Shown in pieces: positions 1 through 8,075 of a stretch of 64,000 nucleotides of DNA; the first letter of the stretch is position 1; the number at the start of each line of letters is the position of its first letter. The notes beneath the pieces are model-generated. The model was not told the origin of the DNA and did no database searches. It saw only the letters and a program-made list of their open reading frames with translations. Location of the stretch: assembly GCA_029571985.1 (NCBI GenBank), contig JAKQVC010000049.1, positions 52,729 through 116,728 on the forward strand. The letters run 5' to 3'. The DNA comes from Bacteroidota bacterium. GTDB lineage: Bacteria; Bacteroidota; Bacteroidia; Chitinophagales; BACL12. The translations under genes and the position numbers were made by a program.

Positions 1-396
1 ACCTGGTGCGGACCGTGTAAGATGCTGGATGCCAACACCTTTCATCATCCGGAAATTATGCGATTGCTTAACGAATACTTCATTCCGGTTAAGTTTAATG
101 CTGAAAGCGGGGACACAATTGTTTATAAAGGTCAAACCTATGTAAACCCGAATTATTCTCCGAAACCGCGCACCAGCACACATCAGTTTGCGATTTATAT
201 TGCCTCTACTCAGCAGGGACTTGGCTATCCTACAATGGTTTGGTTAGATGAAAATGGCGATATGATTCAGCCTTTATCCGGATATCTGGAACCATCTCGT
301 CTGGAGCCGATTTTGAATTTCTTTGGCACTAACGCTTATAAAACGACCACCTGGCCGGATTACTATAAGGAGTTTAAATCAGCCATTACACAATAA
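1..396 (+). CDS. Thioredoxin-fold protein, 5' end outside window
   Basis: The frame is open from base 1, and the first codons read T-W-C-G-P-C-K, a thioredoxin CxxC active site. The gene therefore begins before the window; the first internal ATG at 22 lies after the catalytic motif and cannot be the true start. After the CGPC come a helix and the strand-turn 'GYPTMVWLD', carrying the cis-Pro-like element of the fold. The sequence is closely related to the next gene: both share the order CxxC, 'EYF/TYF..VKF.AES' and 'GYPTM', and they are 2 nt apart, so they look like a tandem duplication in one operon. The role is probably periplasmic disulfide reduction or isomerisation, but the substrate is unknown. 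The export signal, if any, is outside the window. Confidence 0.85.
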   Translation, partial: TWCGPCKMLDANTFHHPEIMRLLNEYFIPVKFNAESGDTIVYKGQTYVNPNYSPKPRTSTHQFAIYIASTQQGLGYPTMVWLDENGDMIQPLSGYLEPSRLEPILNFFGTNAYKTTTWPDYYKEFKSAITQ

Positions 397-398
397 TT

Positions 399-998
399 AT
401 GATTGCACAATTTGTTTTATCGGCTTTCCTTTTCTTTTCTCCAGAGCCTCAGGTTCAGGATTTGCCTGTTGCGTTGACCGATGATGCAGTAAAGCAGGAT
501 ACAGTTAGCTGGATGTCGCTTGCCGATGTAAATAAAGTGGTCGAAAAAAACATCAAGAAAAATAAAGTAAAAGAGGAAAAGCTCATTCTGGTAGATTTCT
601 ATACAGATTGGTGCGGCTGGTGTAAAAAGCTGGACATTGAAACGTACACAAATGCTGAAGTTGTGCGTTTGATGAATACTTACTTTTATTCAGTAAAGTT
701 TGATGCAGAATCGACCGACAGTGTACAATTTGCCAATAAATCATATGCTTTTATTCCCCGCGGCAGCCGTGGTACCAACGGTTTTGCCGTTGAAATGGCT
801 ACGCGGCCGGGTGGAAGGATTGGATACCCGACAATGACTATCATATCTCCGTTGGGAGAAAAGATAGCGGTTGAGGGTGGATATAAAGACCCCGCCAAGA
901 TGACCCTTTTTCTGATGTACTATGGAGAAGGGCACTACAAAACAAAGGATTTCAATACATTTCAGGCTGAATTAAGGCAGAAAGAACTCACCGACTAA
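399..998 (+). CDS. Thioredoxin-fold protein, paralog of preceding gene
   Basis: This is a 199-residue protein. The N-terminus has a short hydrophobic stretch (residues 1-13) that could be a weak signal peptide or anchor. A linker of about 40 residues leads to a thioredoxin domain with 'DWCGWCKK' (Cys72 and Cys75) and 'GYPTM' further on. The CGWC dipeptide differs from CGPC of its neighbour, which would change redox potential and suggests the two copies do different redox jobs. It starts 2 nt after the previous stop, so the two are co-transcribed. The family (thioredoxin_7/DUF255-like) is clear; the precise substrate is not. It is not recognisably DsbD, CcmG or TlpA. Confidence 0.85.
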   Translation: MIAQFVLSAFLFFSPEPQVQDLPVALTDDAVKQDTVSWMSLADVNKVVEKNIKKNKVKEEKLILVDFYTDWCGWCKKLDIETYTNAEVVRLMNTYFYSVKFDAESTDSVQFANKSYAFIPRGSRGTNGFAVEMATRPGGRIGYPTMTIISPLGEKIAVEGGYKDPAKMTLFLMYYGEGHYKTKDFNTFQAELRQKELTD

Positions 999-1016
999 AA
1001 ACGGTGTATAAACCGT

Positions 1017-1030
1017 GCAAAATATTTTGC
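1017..1030. promoter_or_regulatory. 14-bp perfect palindrome upstream of kup
   Basis: GCAAAATATTTTGC is its own reverse complement. It lies 18 bp after the thioredoxin-like stop and 9 bp before the TTG of the kup promoter. A second small inverted repeat, ACGGT (1001-1005) with ACCGT (1012-1016), sits just upstream. It could be a dimeric repressor operator, or part of a weak terminator for the preceding operon; no T-run follows it. Confidence 0.35.
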
Positions 1031-1039
1031 CTGGTTTGG

Positions 1040-1069
1040 TTGTTTTCCATGACTGAGGGAGTATTTTTG
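1040..1069 (+). promoter_or_regulatory. Promoter of kup
   Basis: TTG at 1040-1042, 19-bp spacer, TATTTTTG at 1062-1069. This fits the Bacteroidota primary sigma-factor consensus (-33 TTG, -7 TAnnTTTG). Transcription would begin near 1075, giving a leader of about 10 nt before the ATG at 1086. Confidence 0.65.
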
Positions 1070-1085
1070 CTCTTTCTCTTTCAAT

Positions 1086-3035
1086 ATGTCCTCCGGAGTA
1101 AAGAATATCCATAAACTGTCTGCGGCCGGCGTTTTAATCTCATTAGGAATCATTTTCGGTGATATTGGAACTAGCCCCATTTATGTGATTAATGCTATTA
1201 TTGGTTCGCATGAAGTTTCTAAAGAACTGATTTTAGGAGGTTTATCCTGTGTGTTTTGGACGCTGGTTATTATCACAACCATTAAATATGTAATACTTGC
1301 CCTCAATAACGATAACCGAGGGGAGGGTGGGATTTTTGCGCTTTATGCCATACACAGGCGGTTTAAAATCAAGTGGGCAATTATTCCTGCTTTGATCGGC
1401 TGTGCAGCGCTCATCGCTGATGGCTTTATCACCCCACCCATTTCTATTTCATCAGCTATCGAAGGACTGAAATTGTTAAACCCGGAAATTGATTCAGTAG
1501 TACCTATCGTAATTATAGCGATGACTGTACTTTTTACAGTTCAGCAGTTTGGGACTAATGTGGTTGGACGTTTTTTTGGGCCGGTAATGACTGTCTGGTT
1601 TGTCATGATTGGTGTGCTGGGCGGTATTCAGATTATTAAAAACCCTTCTGTTTTAGAAGCACTTAATCCTTATTGGGCCATTCATCTCCTGACTGAATAT
1701 AAAGGTGGGTTTTGGTTATTGGGAAGTGTATTTCTCTGTACCACGGGAGCGGAAGCCATGTATAGTGATTTGGGCCACTGCGGTAAACAGAACATTCGCC
1801 TGAGCTGGAGTTTTGTGTTAGTTATGTTACTCCTGAACTATGCCGGACAATCTGCTTTTCTGCTCGATATGACCGGTAAGCAGTTGCATGATCATAGTCC
1901 GTTTTTTATGATTATGCCTTCCTGGTTTTTACCCATCGGTATAGTCATCGCAACCGCCGCTACCTTAATCGCCAGTCAGGCCATTCTTACCGGATGTTTT
2001 ACATTGGTAAATGAGGCTATGAAGCTTAAATTATGGACCAATTTTAAAGTTATTTATCCTAGCACAGTAAAAGGCCAAATTTATATTCCGGCTATTAACT
2101 GGTTCTTGTTTATCGGATGTGTAACCGTGGTGCTTATCTTCAGAGAATCCAGTAATATGGAAGCAGCTTACGGGTTGGCTATCACATTTGATATGATCAT
2201 GACCACAGTGCTGCTGACAAGTTTAATGTTATTGCACAAACGTTCAAGGATTTTAGTTTTTGCGATGGCCGCTGTATTTCTGGTGATTGAAGGTTCATTC
2301 CTGATTTCCAACCTGAATAAATTCATGCACGGTGGTTGGTTTACGGTTGGACTTGCAGTTTTACTCTTTTTTGCCCTCTGGATATTTTATGAGGCCAGGA
2401 AATTACGTGCAAAGCATACCGAATTTGTTGAAATCGATAAATATCTGCCTGCATTTAATGATTTAATGTCGGATGAAACGATTGCAAAAGAAGCAACCCA
2501 TCTGGTGTATATGTCGATGGTGAATGATAAGAACCATATTGATTCTAACATTATTTATTCCATCTTCAGAAAGAAGCCCAAACGTGCAGATGTGTATTGG
2601 TTTGTGCACGTTGATATCAGCAACGACCCTTATTTGGCAACCTATTCAGTAGATACCATCATCCCGAAAAAAATGTTTTTTGTTCGCTTCCGGTTTGGAT
2701 TTAAAGTGGAACATAAAGTAAACGTTATGTTCAGAAAAGTGGTGGGCGAAATGGTAGCCAATGGCGAAGTTGACATTGTAAGTCGCTATCCAAGTTTACG
2801 TAAACATGGCATGTTTGCCGATTTCAAATTTATTTTGTTGAACTCGCGCGTGTCCATTGATAATAAGCTCTCGCCATGGGAGCAGATTGTTGTTAAAGGC
2901 TATCGCCTGTTTAAATCCTGGGCCTTGCCTACGCATGAAGACTTCGGATTGGAGTTAACCAACGTAGAATACGAACTTGTACCGATTACGGTAACGGAAG
3001 AAATTGAAATAAAACTGGAGCGAATCAGGAATTAG
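1086..3035 (+). CDS. kup: Kup-family potassium uptake transporter
   Basis: At 649 residues it is close to the length of E. coli Kup (622). The N-terminal 'GIIFGDIGTSPIYVI' is the diagnostic K_trans signature. About 12 hydrophobic segments fill residues 13-440, including 'DNRGEGGIFALY' and the 'ADGFITPPISISSAIEG' region that carries the conserved acidic residue. The last 200 residues form the soluble C-terminal domain. The family imports K+ with protons. The ATG lies about 10 nt downstream of a predicted transcription start. The 3' end overlaps the convergent phosphatase gene by 11 nt. Confidence in the family is high; affinity and regulation cannot be read from sequence. Confidence 0.96.
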   Translation: MSSGVKNIHKLSAAGVLISLGIIFGDIGTSPIYVINAIIGSHEVSKELILGGLSCVFWTLVIITTIKYVILALNNDNRGEGGIFALYAIHRRFKIKWAIIPALIGCAALIADGFITPPISISSAIEGLKLLNPEIDSVVPIVIIAMTVLFTVQQFGTNVVGRFFGPVMTVWFVMIGVLGGIQIIKNPSVLEALNPYWAIHLLTEYKGGFWLLGSVFLCTTGAEAMYSDLGHCGKQNIRLSWSFVLVMLLLNYAGQSAFLLDMTGKQLHDHSPFFMIMPSWFLPIGIVIATAATLIASQAILTGCFTLVNEAMKLKLWTNFKVIYPSTVKGQIYIPAINWFLFIGCVTVVLIFRESSNMEAAYGLAITFDMIMTTVLLTSLMLLHKRSRILVFAMAAVFLVIEGSFLISNLNKFMHGGWFTVGLAVLLFFALWIFYEARKLRAKHTEFVEIDKYLPAFNDLMSDETIAKEATHLVYMSMVNDKNHIDSNIIYSIFRKKPKRADVYWFVHVDISNDPYLATYSVDTIIPKKMFFVRFRFGFKVEHKVNVMFRKVVGEMVANGEVDIVSRYPSLRKHGMFADFKFILLNSRVSIDNKLSPWEQIVVKGYRLFKSWALPTHEDFGLELTNVEYELVPITVTEEIEIKLERIRN

Positions 3036-3765
3036 CCGCTTCTTCTACTTTCTTTTCTATTGCATCAATATTAATCTGAAACGTCGGTGTTAGTGTATCC
3101 AGATCAAGGGCACATAAATAACCATTGCCTGGTCTTGAACGATATACACAACCACAATCAATATTAATGGCCGGATGTTTCATTTCTGCAATATCCTGTG
3201 CGAGCGTTTCGTAATTACGAGTAGAGTGTCCGTGTATAATAATCCTGTTGTTCGTTTTAGCCGGATCAATCGACTCGTGGAAATTGCGAATCCAATGCAT
3301 GTTTTGGGTATCCTTGAAAATATCCTCAGCTTTGAAATTGAAACCTGCGTGCACTAAAATCACTTTATCTAATTCAACATAGTTAACCAGACTGCGAATG
3401 AAGGCATCGTATTTTTTATCCAGTTTCTTTAAATCGTCGCTACGCTGAAAGCCGAGGTTAAGCATCGTGGTGATGCCGCCGTTTTTTACCCATTGTTGAT
3501 ACCTGCGATAATCCCAGCAATATGGAATGGTTTCTTCAATTGCCTGCAAAAACATCCATTCGTGATTGCCCATTAGAGCAGTTACCTTGTAGCCTTCCTC
3601 CTGCAAATGCATGATGTGGTCCATCACTAAAATAGAATTTGGCCCGCGGTCAATCATATCACCCAGAATATACAACTCATCTTCTTTTGTGAGTTGCAAT
3701 TGGTCTAAGAGTGCCAAAAAAGTTTGGTGACAACCGTGAATATCTGAAATGGCAAGTCTGCGCAT
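3025..3765 (-). CDS. PPP-family metallophosphatase (Ser/Thr phosphatase-like)
   Basis: This 246-residue protein starts MRRLAISDIHGCH. An in-frame ATG 48 nt upstream lies inside the mannosidase gene and adds a non-conserved tail, so I use 3765. The PPP metal-binding blocks are present in order: SDIHG, GDMIDRGPNS, GNHEW, HAGF and GHS. The size and layout match the bacterial/phage lambda-type serine/threonine phosphatases and the related ApaH-like group, so protein dephosphorylation and dinucleotide hydrolysis are both possible. It begins 1 nt after the mannosidase stop, so it is the last gene of that operon. It is cytoplasmic (no signal peptide), unlike the exported glycosidases before it. Confidence 0.88.
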   Translation of the reverse strand: MRRLAISDIHGCHQTFLALLDQLQLTKEDELYILGDMIDRGPNSILVMDHIMHLQEEGYKVTALMGNHEWMFLQAIEETIPYCWDYRRYQQWVKNGGITTMLNLGFQRSDDLKKLDKKYDAFIRSLVNYVELDKVILVHAGFNFKAEDIFKDTQNMHWIRNFHESIDPAKTNNRIIIHGHSTRNYETLAQDIAEMKHPAINIDCGCVYRSRPGNGYLCALDLDTLTPTFQINIDAIEKKVEEAANS

Positions 3766-3766
3766 A

Positions 3767-6304
3767 TTAATTTGGATTAAGAATAGAATATAAACTTTTG
3801 ACCCGGATAGCATCTACACTTGGTATTCCACCTTCCGGGATTTCCTGCAAAGATATTTGTTTTGGGGTATTCGGCAACAGGTCGAAGTAGTTATCGCTCA
3901 ATTTAAGCTCTGATGAGGCTGTATTTATATAAACGCCCTTCGCAAAAGTATTCGCTGAAATAGTGATTGTAGCGGCGCTATCATCAACAGTTACTGTAAA
4001 TTCAGGCTGCTGAAGGGCCAGTTTCCCGGGCGAACTGAAAATATGATTGCGGGTAGCGAGGATACGGCCATTTCCGTCAGTAATGGAGATGGCGAGCACA
4101 ACTTCGTTCGCTTGCAGGCCGGTTAAAAACCAATTTAAATCCAGCGTAGTATAAGGGAATGAGGTGAAAGCCTCAACATCTAACCCTGTGCTGCCAGTGT
4201 TAATTACCGTACCATCCATGCGCATAAGTGTATAGTATAACATGCCGTGAATAGGCTGCGCCTGATCGTTTACGATATATACTGACAATTGATTCTCCTG
4301 CTGCCACAAGGAAATGATTACATCCGCATAGGTATTCTTTACGGTGTAATAGGCCGCTTTTCTGTTTCCATAATAGTCAATTACACTCCAGCTGGTAACC
4401 GGCCAGCAGTCGTTGAGCTGCCAAAACATGGTGCCCATGCAATAAGGCATATTTCTCCGATGCGCCTCTATGGCAGTATGCATACCATCCGCCTGAAGTA
4501 ATTGTGAAATATAAATGTAATCCTGCAGGTCGGTTGGAATCAGATAATCCCTTTCCATGTATGTTTCAATCGTTTCAAATCCTGTTGGATGTTTTTGATG
4601 TTGTTTTAATGCAGGAGAACCCAGGAATAATTGATCATCGGGGATAAATTTTTTAAAAGATGTATAAGCCGGCATACCCTGAAATCCATATTCACTCATA
4701 AAGCGGGGTACCTTTGTATTATACACACTAAAAGGTTGTTTGCCCCACCAAACACCCCAATAATGCGCATCTCCTTCAGTTAAACTTTCTTTGCGTCCCC
4801 ATCCGTGTTTTGGAGATGAAGGATGATAATTAGGACTCCCCACAGATCCCGGGTCGTTGTTCAATACTTCGGGAATATTTTGATAAAAGAGTTCACGATT
4901 AACTCGTTCAATTGTCTGTGCTGTTTCGGTATCCCATTTGAATTGGTTTTGCCATCCCCAATTATTCCAGGCTTCATCAATTTCATTATTCCCACACCAA
5001 AGCGCTATGCTTGGATGCAACATAAGTCTCTGTATCTGGTCGCTGTATTCTAATTCCGCTTTAATATTAGGCGGATACATGGCACAGGCATACATAAAAT
5101 CCTGCCACACCATAATACCCAGCGAATCGCATAGGTCGTACAATATATCGTTTTCATAAATGCCACCACCCCATACTCGTATCATATTGATATGCATATT
5201 TTTTGCCTCAAGCAGCAACTTGCGATAATCAGCATCCGTTAATGTTCCTGGAAAACTATGCAGTGGAATGAGGTTGGCACCTTTTACAAATACTTTTTGC
5301 TGACATGCTGTGAAATAAAATGATTCGCCAGTGGCATCTTTTTCGCGGTTGAGTTTGATTTGACTGAAACCTGTGCTGAATATCTTTTCGTAATAAACCT
5401 GTTTGTTATGTTTAATCAATAATTTGAAACGATAGATGGGCTGATTGCCATATCCCGCAGGCATCCAACGCTCAGGAATTTTGTATTGGAAACGAATATT
5501 TTCGATTGTAGGAAAGGCATAATTGTAACTCTGTGTAAAACATATTGCTCCTGAATTGATTTCTACCACACTGATTTCGTAACGCATGCGATGTTCTGCC
5601 TGAAAGGCCATTGCAATCTGAATATCAGCAGTATCTGTTTCCATAGGATCCACATAGGTGAAGTGAGCCGACTTTACACGCATGTGATTATCGCCGGATA
5701 AGCGAACGGTTTTCCAAATGCCGCAGGTAACCAACCTTGGTCCCCAGTCCCAGCCAAATTGATATTGCGCCTTCCTGGCAAACACGCGTTCATCGGTTGG
5801 AAGTTGAATAGGGTAGTCGGCTTGCAGTGTTTTAGCACGATTTGACGCTGAGTGAAAATAAATGCGCACTTCGTTCAGGCCTGTATGTAAAAACGATTTA
5901 ACATCTATGGCATAATTGCGAAACATATTTTCTGCCTGTAATACAAGCGAATCGTTAACATAAACATCGGCATAGGTGTCGAGGCCTTCAAATTCGAGCG
6001 TGCAAAAAGATTGGGAAAGAAATTTATTGTTGACGAAAAATGATTTTCGATACACCCAATCTTGTGTTTCCACCCACTGCACTTCCTGTTCGTTTGTGCC
6101 GAAGAAGGGGTCAGGGATAAGGTTGTTTTGTAAGAGGTCCGTATGCACACTTCCGGGAATGGTAGCCGGGTGCCAGGTGTTTTCTTTTGCGTTTGAAAAT
6201 TCCCAACCGCTAAGCATATCTAATTCCATGTGTTGCGCATAAACAGATTTAGTTACACCGATACTTACCAGTATTATGCCAATCTTGTAAAACAGGTGCT
6301 TCAT
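3767..6304 (-). CDS. GH2 beta-mannosidase, exported
   Basis: An 845-residue protein with a Sec signal peptide (residues 1-23, ending 'SVYAQ'). GH2 architecture follows: sugar-binding jelly roll (about 25-205), immunoglobulin-like domain (about 210-315), and TIM barrel (about 320-650). The catalytic acid/base is Glu441 in 'WCGNNEIDEAW' and the nucleophile is Glu538 in 'SEYGFQGMP'. The 'RVWGGGIYE' and 'QDFMYACAMYP' blocks are typical of beta-mannosidases rather than galactosidases. The enzyme would release mannose beta-1,4-linked to GlcNAc or mannan chains. Its ATG overlaps the cutC stop by 4 nt (ATGA), giving translational coupling. In context with hexosaminidase and glycosylasparaginase, the likely substrate is the Man-GlcNAc bond of N-glycan cores. 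Confidence 0.93.
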   Translation of the reverse strand: MKHLFYKIGIILVSIGVTKSVYAQHMELDMLSGWEFSNAKENTWHPATIPGSVHTDLLQNNLIPDPFFGTNEQEVQWVETQDWVYRKSFFVNNKFLSQSFCTLEFEGLDTYADVYVNDSLVLQAENMFRNYAIDVKSFLHTGLNEVRIYFHSASNRAKTLQADYPIQLPTDERVFARKAQYQFGWDWGPRLVTCGIWKTVRLSGDNHMRVKSAHFTYVDPMETDTADIQIAMAFQAEHRMRYEISVVEINSGAICFTQSYNYAFPTIENIRFQYKIPERWMPAGYGNQPIYRFKLLIKHNKQVYYEKIFSTGFSQIKLNREKDATGESFYFTACQQKVFVKGANLIPLHSFPGTLTDADYRKLLLEAKNMHINMIRVWGGGIYENDILYDLCDSLGIMVWQDFMYACAMYPPNIKAELEYSDQIQRLMLHPSIALWCGNNEIDEAWNNWGWQNQFKWDTETAQTIERVNRELFYQNIPEVLNNDPGSVGSPNYHPSSPKHGWGRKESLTEGDAHYWGVWWGKQPFSVYNTKVPRFMSEYGFQGMPAYTSFKKFIPDDQLFLGSPALKQHQKHPTGFETIETYMERDYLIPTDLQDYIYISQLLQADGMHTAIEAHRRNMPYCMGTMFWQLNDCWPVTSWSVIDYYGNRKAAYYTVKNTYADVIISLWQQENQLSVYIVNDQAQPIHGMLYYTLMRMDGTVINTGSTGLDVEAFTSFPYTTLDLNWFLTGLQANEVVLAISITDGNGRILATRNHIFSSPGKLALQQPEFTVTVDDSAATITISANTFAKGVYINTASSELKLSDNYFDLLPNTPKQISLQEIPEGGIPSVDAIRVKSLYSILNPN

Positions 6305-7026
6305 GCAGAGGTAATTTTTTTCAAAGCGGCAACTTCTTCAGGCCATACTTCTGTCATGTGGCTGTTATTGTAAATCGTCGGATTATGTGCAAAAAGGGCG
6401 GGTTCAGTAAATGCGCGTTTGGCTGAAGTGTGGATTTGGGTGCAACCTGTGTATGTAATGAGTTCGGCAGCATTATTTCGGTTTACGCCGGCACCGGGTA
6501 AAATTTCTATTTGTGTGCCTGCCTGTTGAATGAGTTGCTTAATGGTTTCGCGACCTTCCCAGGCCGTGCTTTTCTGACCGGAAGTTAAAATGCGTTTAAA
6601 GCCGATTTGCTGTGCATCCGTCAGTGTTTCAAATGGATCTCTGGTGAGATCAAAAGCGCGTTGCAGGGTGCAATCCATATCGCCGGCTGCATCAATCAAT
6701 TTTTTATTCCGCTCAATATCTAATCGGCCATTTTCCTGAATAATGCCAAATATAATTTGTCGGGCCCCGAGTGCACGTACTTGTTGAATATCCTGCTGCA
6801 TCACCTTGAATTCTTCATCATCATAAATAAAATTTCCGCCGCGGGGACGAATCATGATAACGATTTTTTCCGGTGATACCTGATTAAATGCATGTAAAAT
6901 ATTTCCAGTAGAGGGTGTAATGCCACCTTCAACATAGGATGCGCATAATTCAATTCGATCAGCGCCTGCGGCAAGTGCACGCACCACATCTGTGGCGTTG
7001 AATGTGCAAATTTCAAGTGTTATCAT
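6301..7026 (-). CDS. cutC: CutC family TIM-barrel protein
   Basis: At 241 residues this is the normal length for CutC. It opens 'LEICTFNATDVVRALAAGADRIELC' in type, and contains 'GGITPS', 'MIRPRGGNF.YDDEEF' and 'GAGVN', all strongly conserved in the family. CutC was named for copper tolerance in E. coli, but a direct copper role has been disputed and the fold is that of a TIM-barrel enzyme. It sits between glycosylasparaginase (6-nt gap) and mannosidase (4-nt overlap), an unlikely place for a copper protein, so I infer a catabolic role. No signal peptide is present. The family assignment is very secure; the function is open. Confidence 0.93.
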   Translation of the reverse strand: MITLEICTFNATDVVRALAAGADRIELCASYVEGGITPSTGNILHAFNQVSPEKIVIMIRPRGGNFIYDDEEFKVMQQDIQQVRALGARQIIFGIIQENGRLDIERNKKLIDAAGDMDCTLQRAFDLTRDPFETLTDAQQIGFKRILTSGQKSTAWEGRETIKQLIQQAGTQIEILPGAGVNRNNAAELITYTGCTQIHTSAKRAFTEPALFAHNPTIYNNSHMTEVWPEEVAALKKITSA

Positions 7027-7032
7027 GCAGAC

Positions 7033-8016
7033 TCAGGCGTAATAGCTATCTGATTTAAATAAAATATTGGGTATGTTATTGCTGTACACAGCATAATTAA
7101 ATCCGGGTTGTAAACAATAGGCGCCGAATTCTCCCTGCTTATTTAATGCAATAAATCCTACCTGAAATTCTTTGGTTTTATCACCGCGTATTTTAACCAT
7201 CCGCATAACGGCCTCTTTACATGCTTCGTATGGCGATCGTCCCTGGCGCATCAATTCAACAACTAAATGCGTGCCGGCAATGCGAATTACTTCTTCTCCG
7301 GTACCGGTTGCAGTGGCAGCGCCAATTTCATTATCTACATATAATCCTGCACCAATAATAGGGGAGTCGCCAACACGGCCTCTTACTTTGTAAGCTAAGC
7401 CGCTTGTGGTGCAGGCACCGGATAGATTTCCGGTAGCATCCATAGCAATCATGCCGATGGTATCATGATTTTCAATATTGATAACCGGCTGATATTTTTT
7501 TTCTTTTAACCAGGCTTGATATGCTTTCATGGCTTCCGGATTTTTATACTCATCGAGTGTGAATCCGTTTTCAAGTGCGAATTGCTGTGCACCTGCACCC
7601 ACCAGCATAATGTGTGGTGTGGTTTCCATTACTTTTCGGGCAACGCGAATCGGGTTTTTGATTTTTTCGAGAAAGGCTACTGAACCACAATTATAAAATT
7701 CATCCATAATACAGGCATCCAGCGTGGTATGACCTTCCCGGTCTGGCAATCCGGCTAATCCTACTGATAATCCATGCAAATCATTTTCGGCTACCATTAC
7801 ACCCGCTTCAACGGCATCAAGTGCGCGACCATTACTTCCCAATATTTTCCAGGCATCTTTATTGGCCTCAATGCCAAAATCCCAGGTGGAAAGCACCAAT
7901 GGTTTATTTTGATGTATAGTTGGTGCGGGCGTTTTTGCCAATGCATCTGTTTTTCCACTCGCAAGTATACCAGCACCAATGGCTGCATTGCGGATAAATT
8001 TTCTCCGTGACGTCAT
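7033..8016 (-). CDS. Tat-exported N4-(beta-N-acetylglucosaminyl)-L-asparaginase (glycosylasparaginase)
   Basis: This 327-residue protein starts with a twin-arginine signal (SRRKFIRNAAIGAGIL), so it is exported folded. It belongs to the Ntn-hydrolase asparaginase-2 family. Self-cleavage should occur before Thr186 in 'NHDTIGM', leaving Thr186 as the N-terminal nucleophile of the beta chain; 'RVGDSPIIGAG' and 'ATGTGEE' form the substrate pocket. The 'HGLSVGLAGLPDREGHTTLDA' type region is characteristic of glycosylasparaginases as opposed to plain asparaginases. The reaction cleaves GlcNAc-Asn, the last step of N-glycoprotein breakdown. A near-match to the -7 element (GATATTTG) lies just before the ATG, so it may also have its own promoter. 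The cutC gene follows after 6 nt. Confidence 0.92.
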   Translation of the reverse strand: MTSRRKFIRNAAIGAGILASGKTDALAKTPAPTIHQNKPLVLSTWDFGIEANKDAWKILGSNGRALDAVEAGVMVAENDLHGLSVGLAGLPDREGHTTLDACIMDEFYNCGSVAFLEKIKNPIRVARKVMETTPHIMLVGAGAQQFALENGFTLDEYKNPEAMKAYQAWLKEKKYQPVINIENHDTIGMIAMDATGNLSGACTTSGLAYKVRGRVGDSPIIGAGLYVDNEIGAATATGTGEEVIRIAGTHLVVELMRQGRSPYEACKEAVMRMVKIRGDKTKEFQVGFIALNKQGEFGAYCLQPGFNYAVYSNNIPNILFKSDSYYA

Positions 8017-8075
8017 GATACAAATATCGGAAAACCCAGGCTTATATCTCTATGCAGAAATATTGGGATGCACAC

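Noticed and set aside
3766..3813. Extended N-terminus for the PPP-family phosphatase
   Set aside because: It lies inside the mannosidase coding region and is not part of the phosphatase fold.
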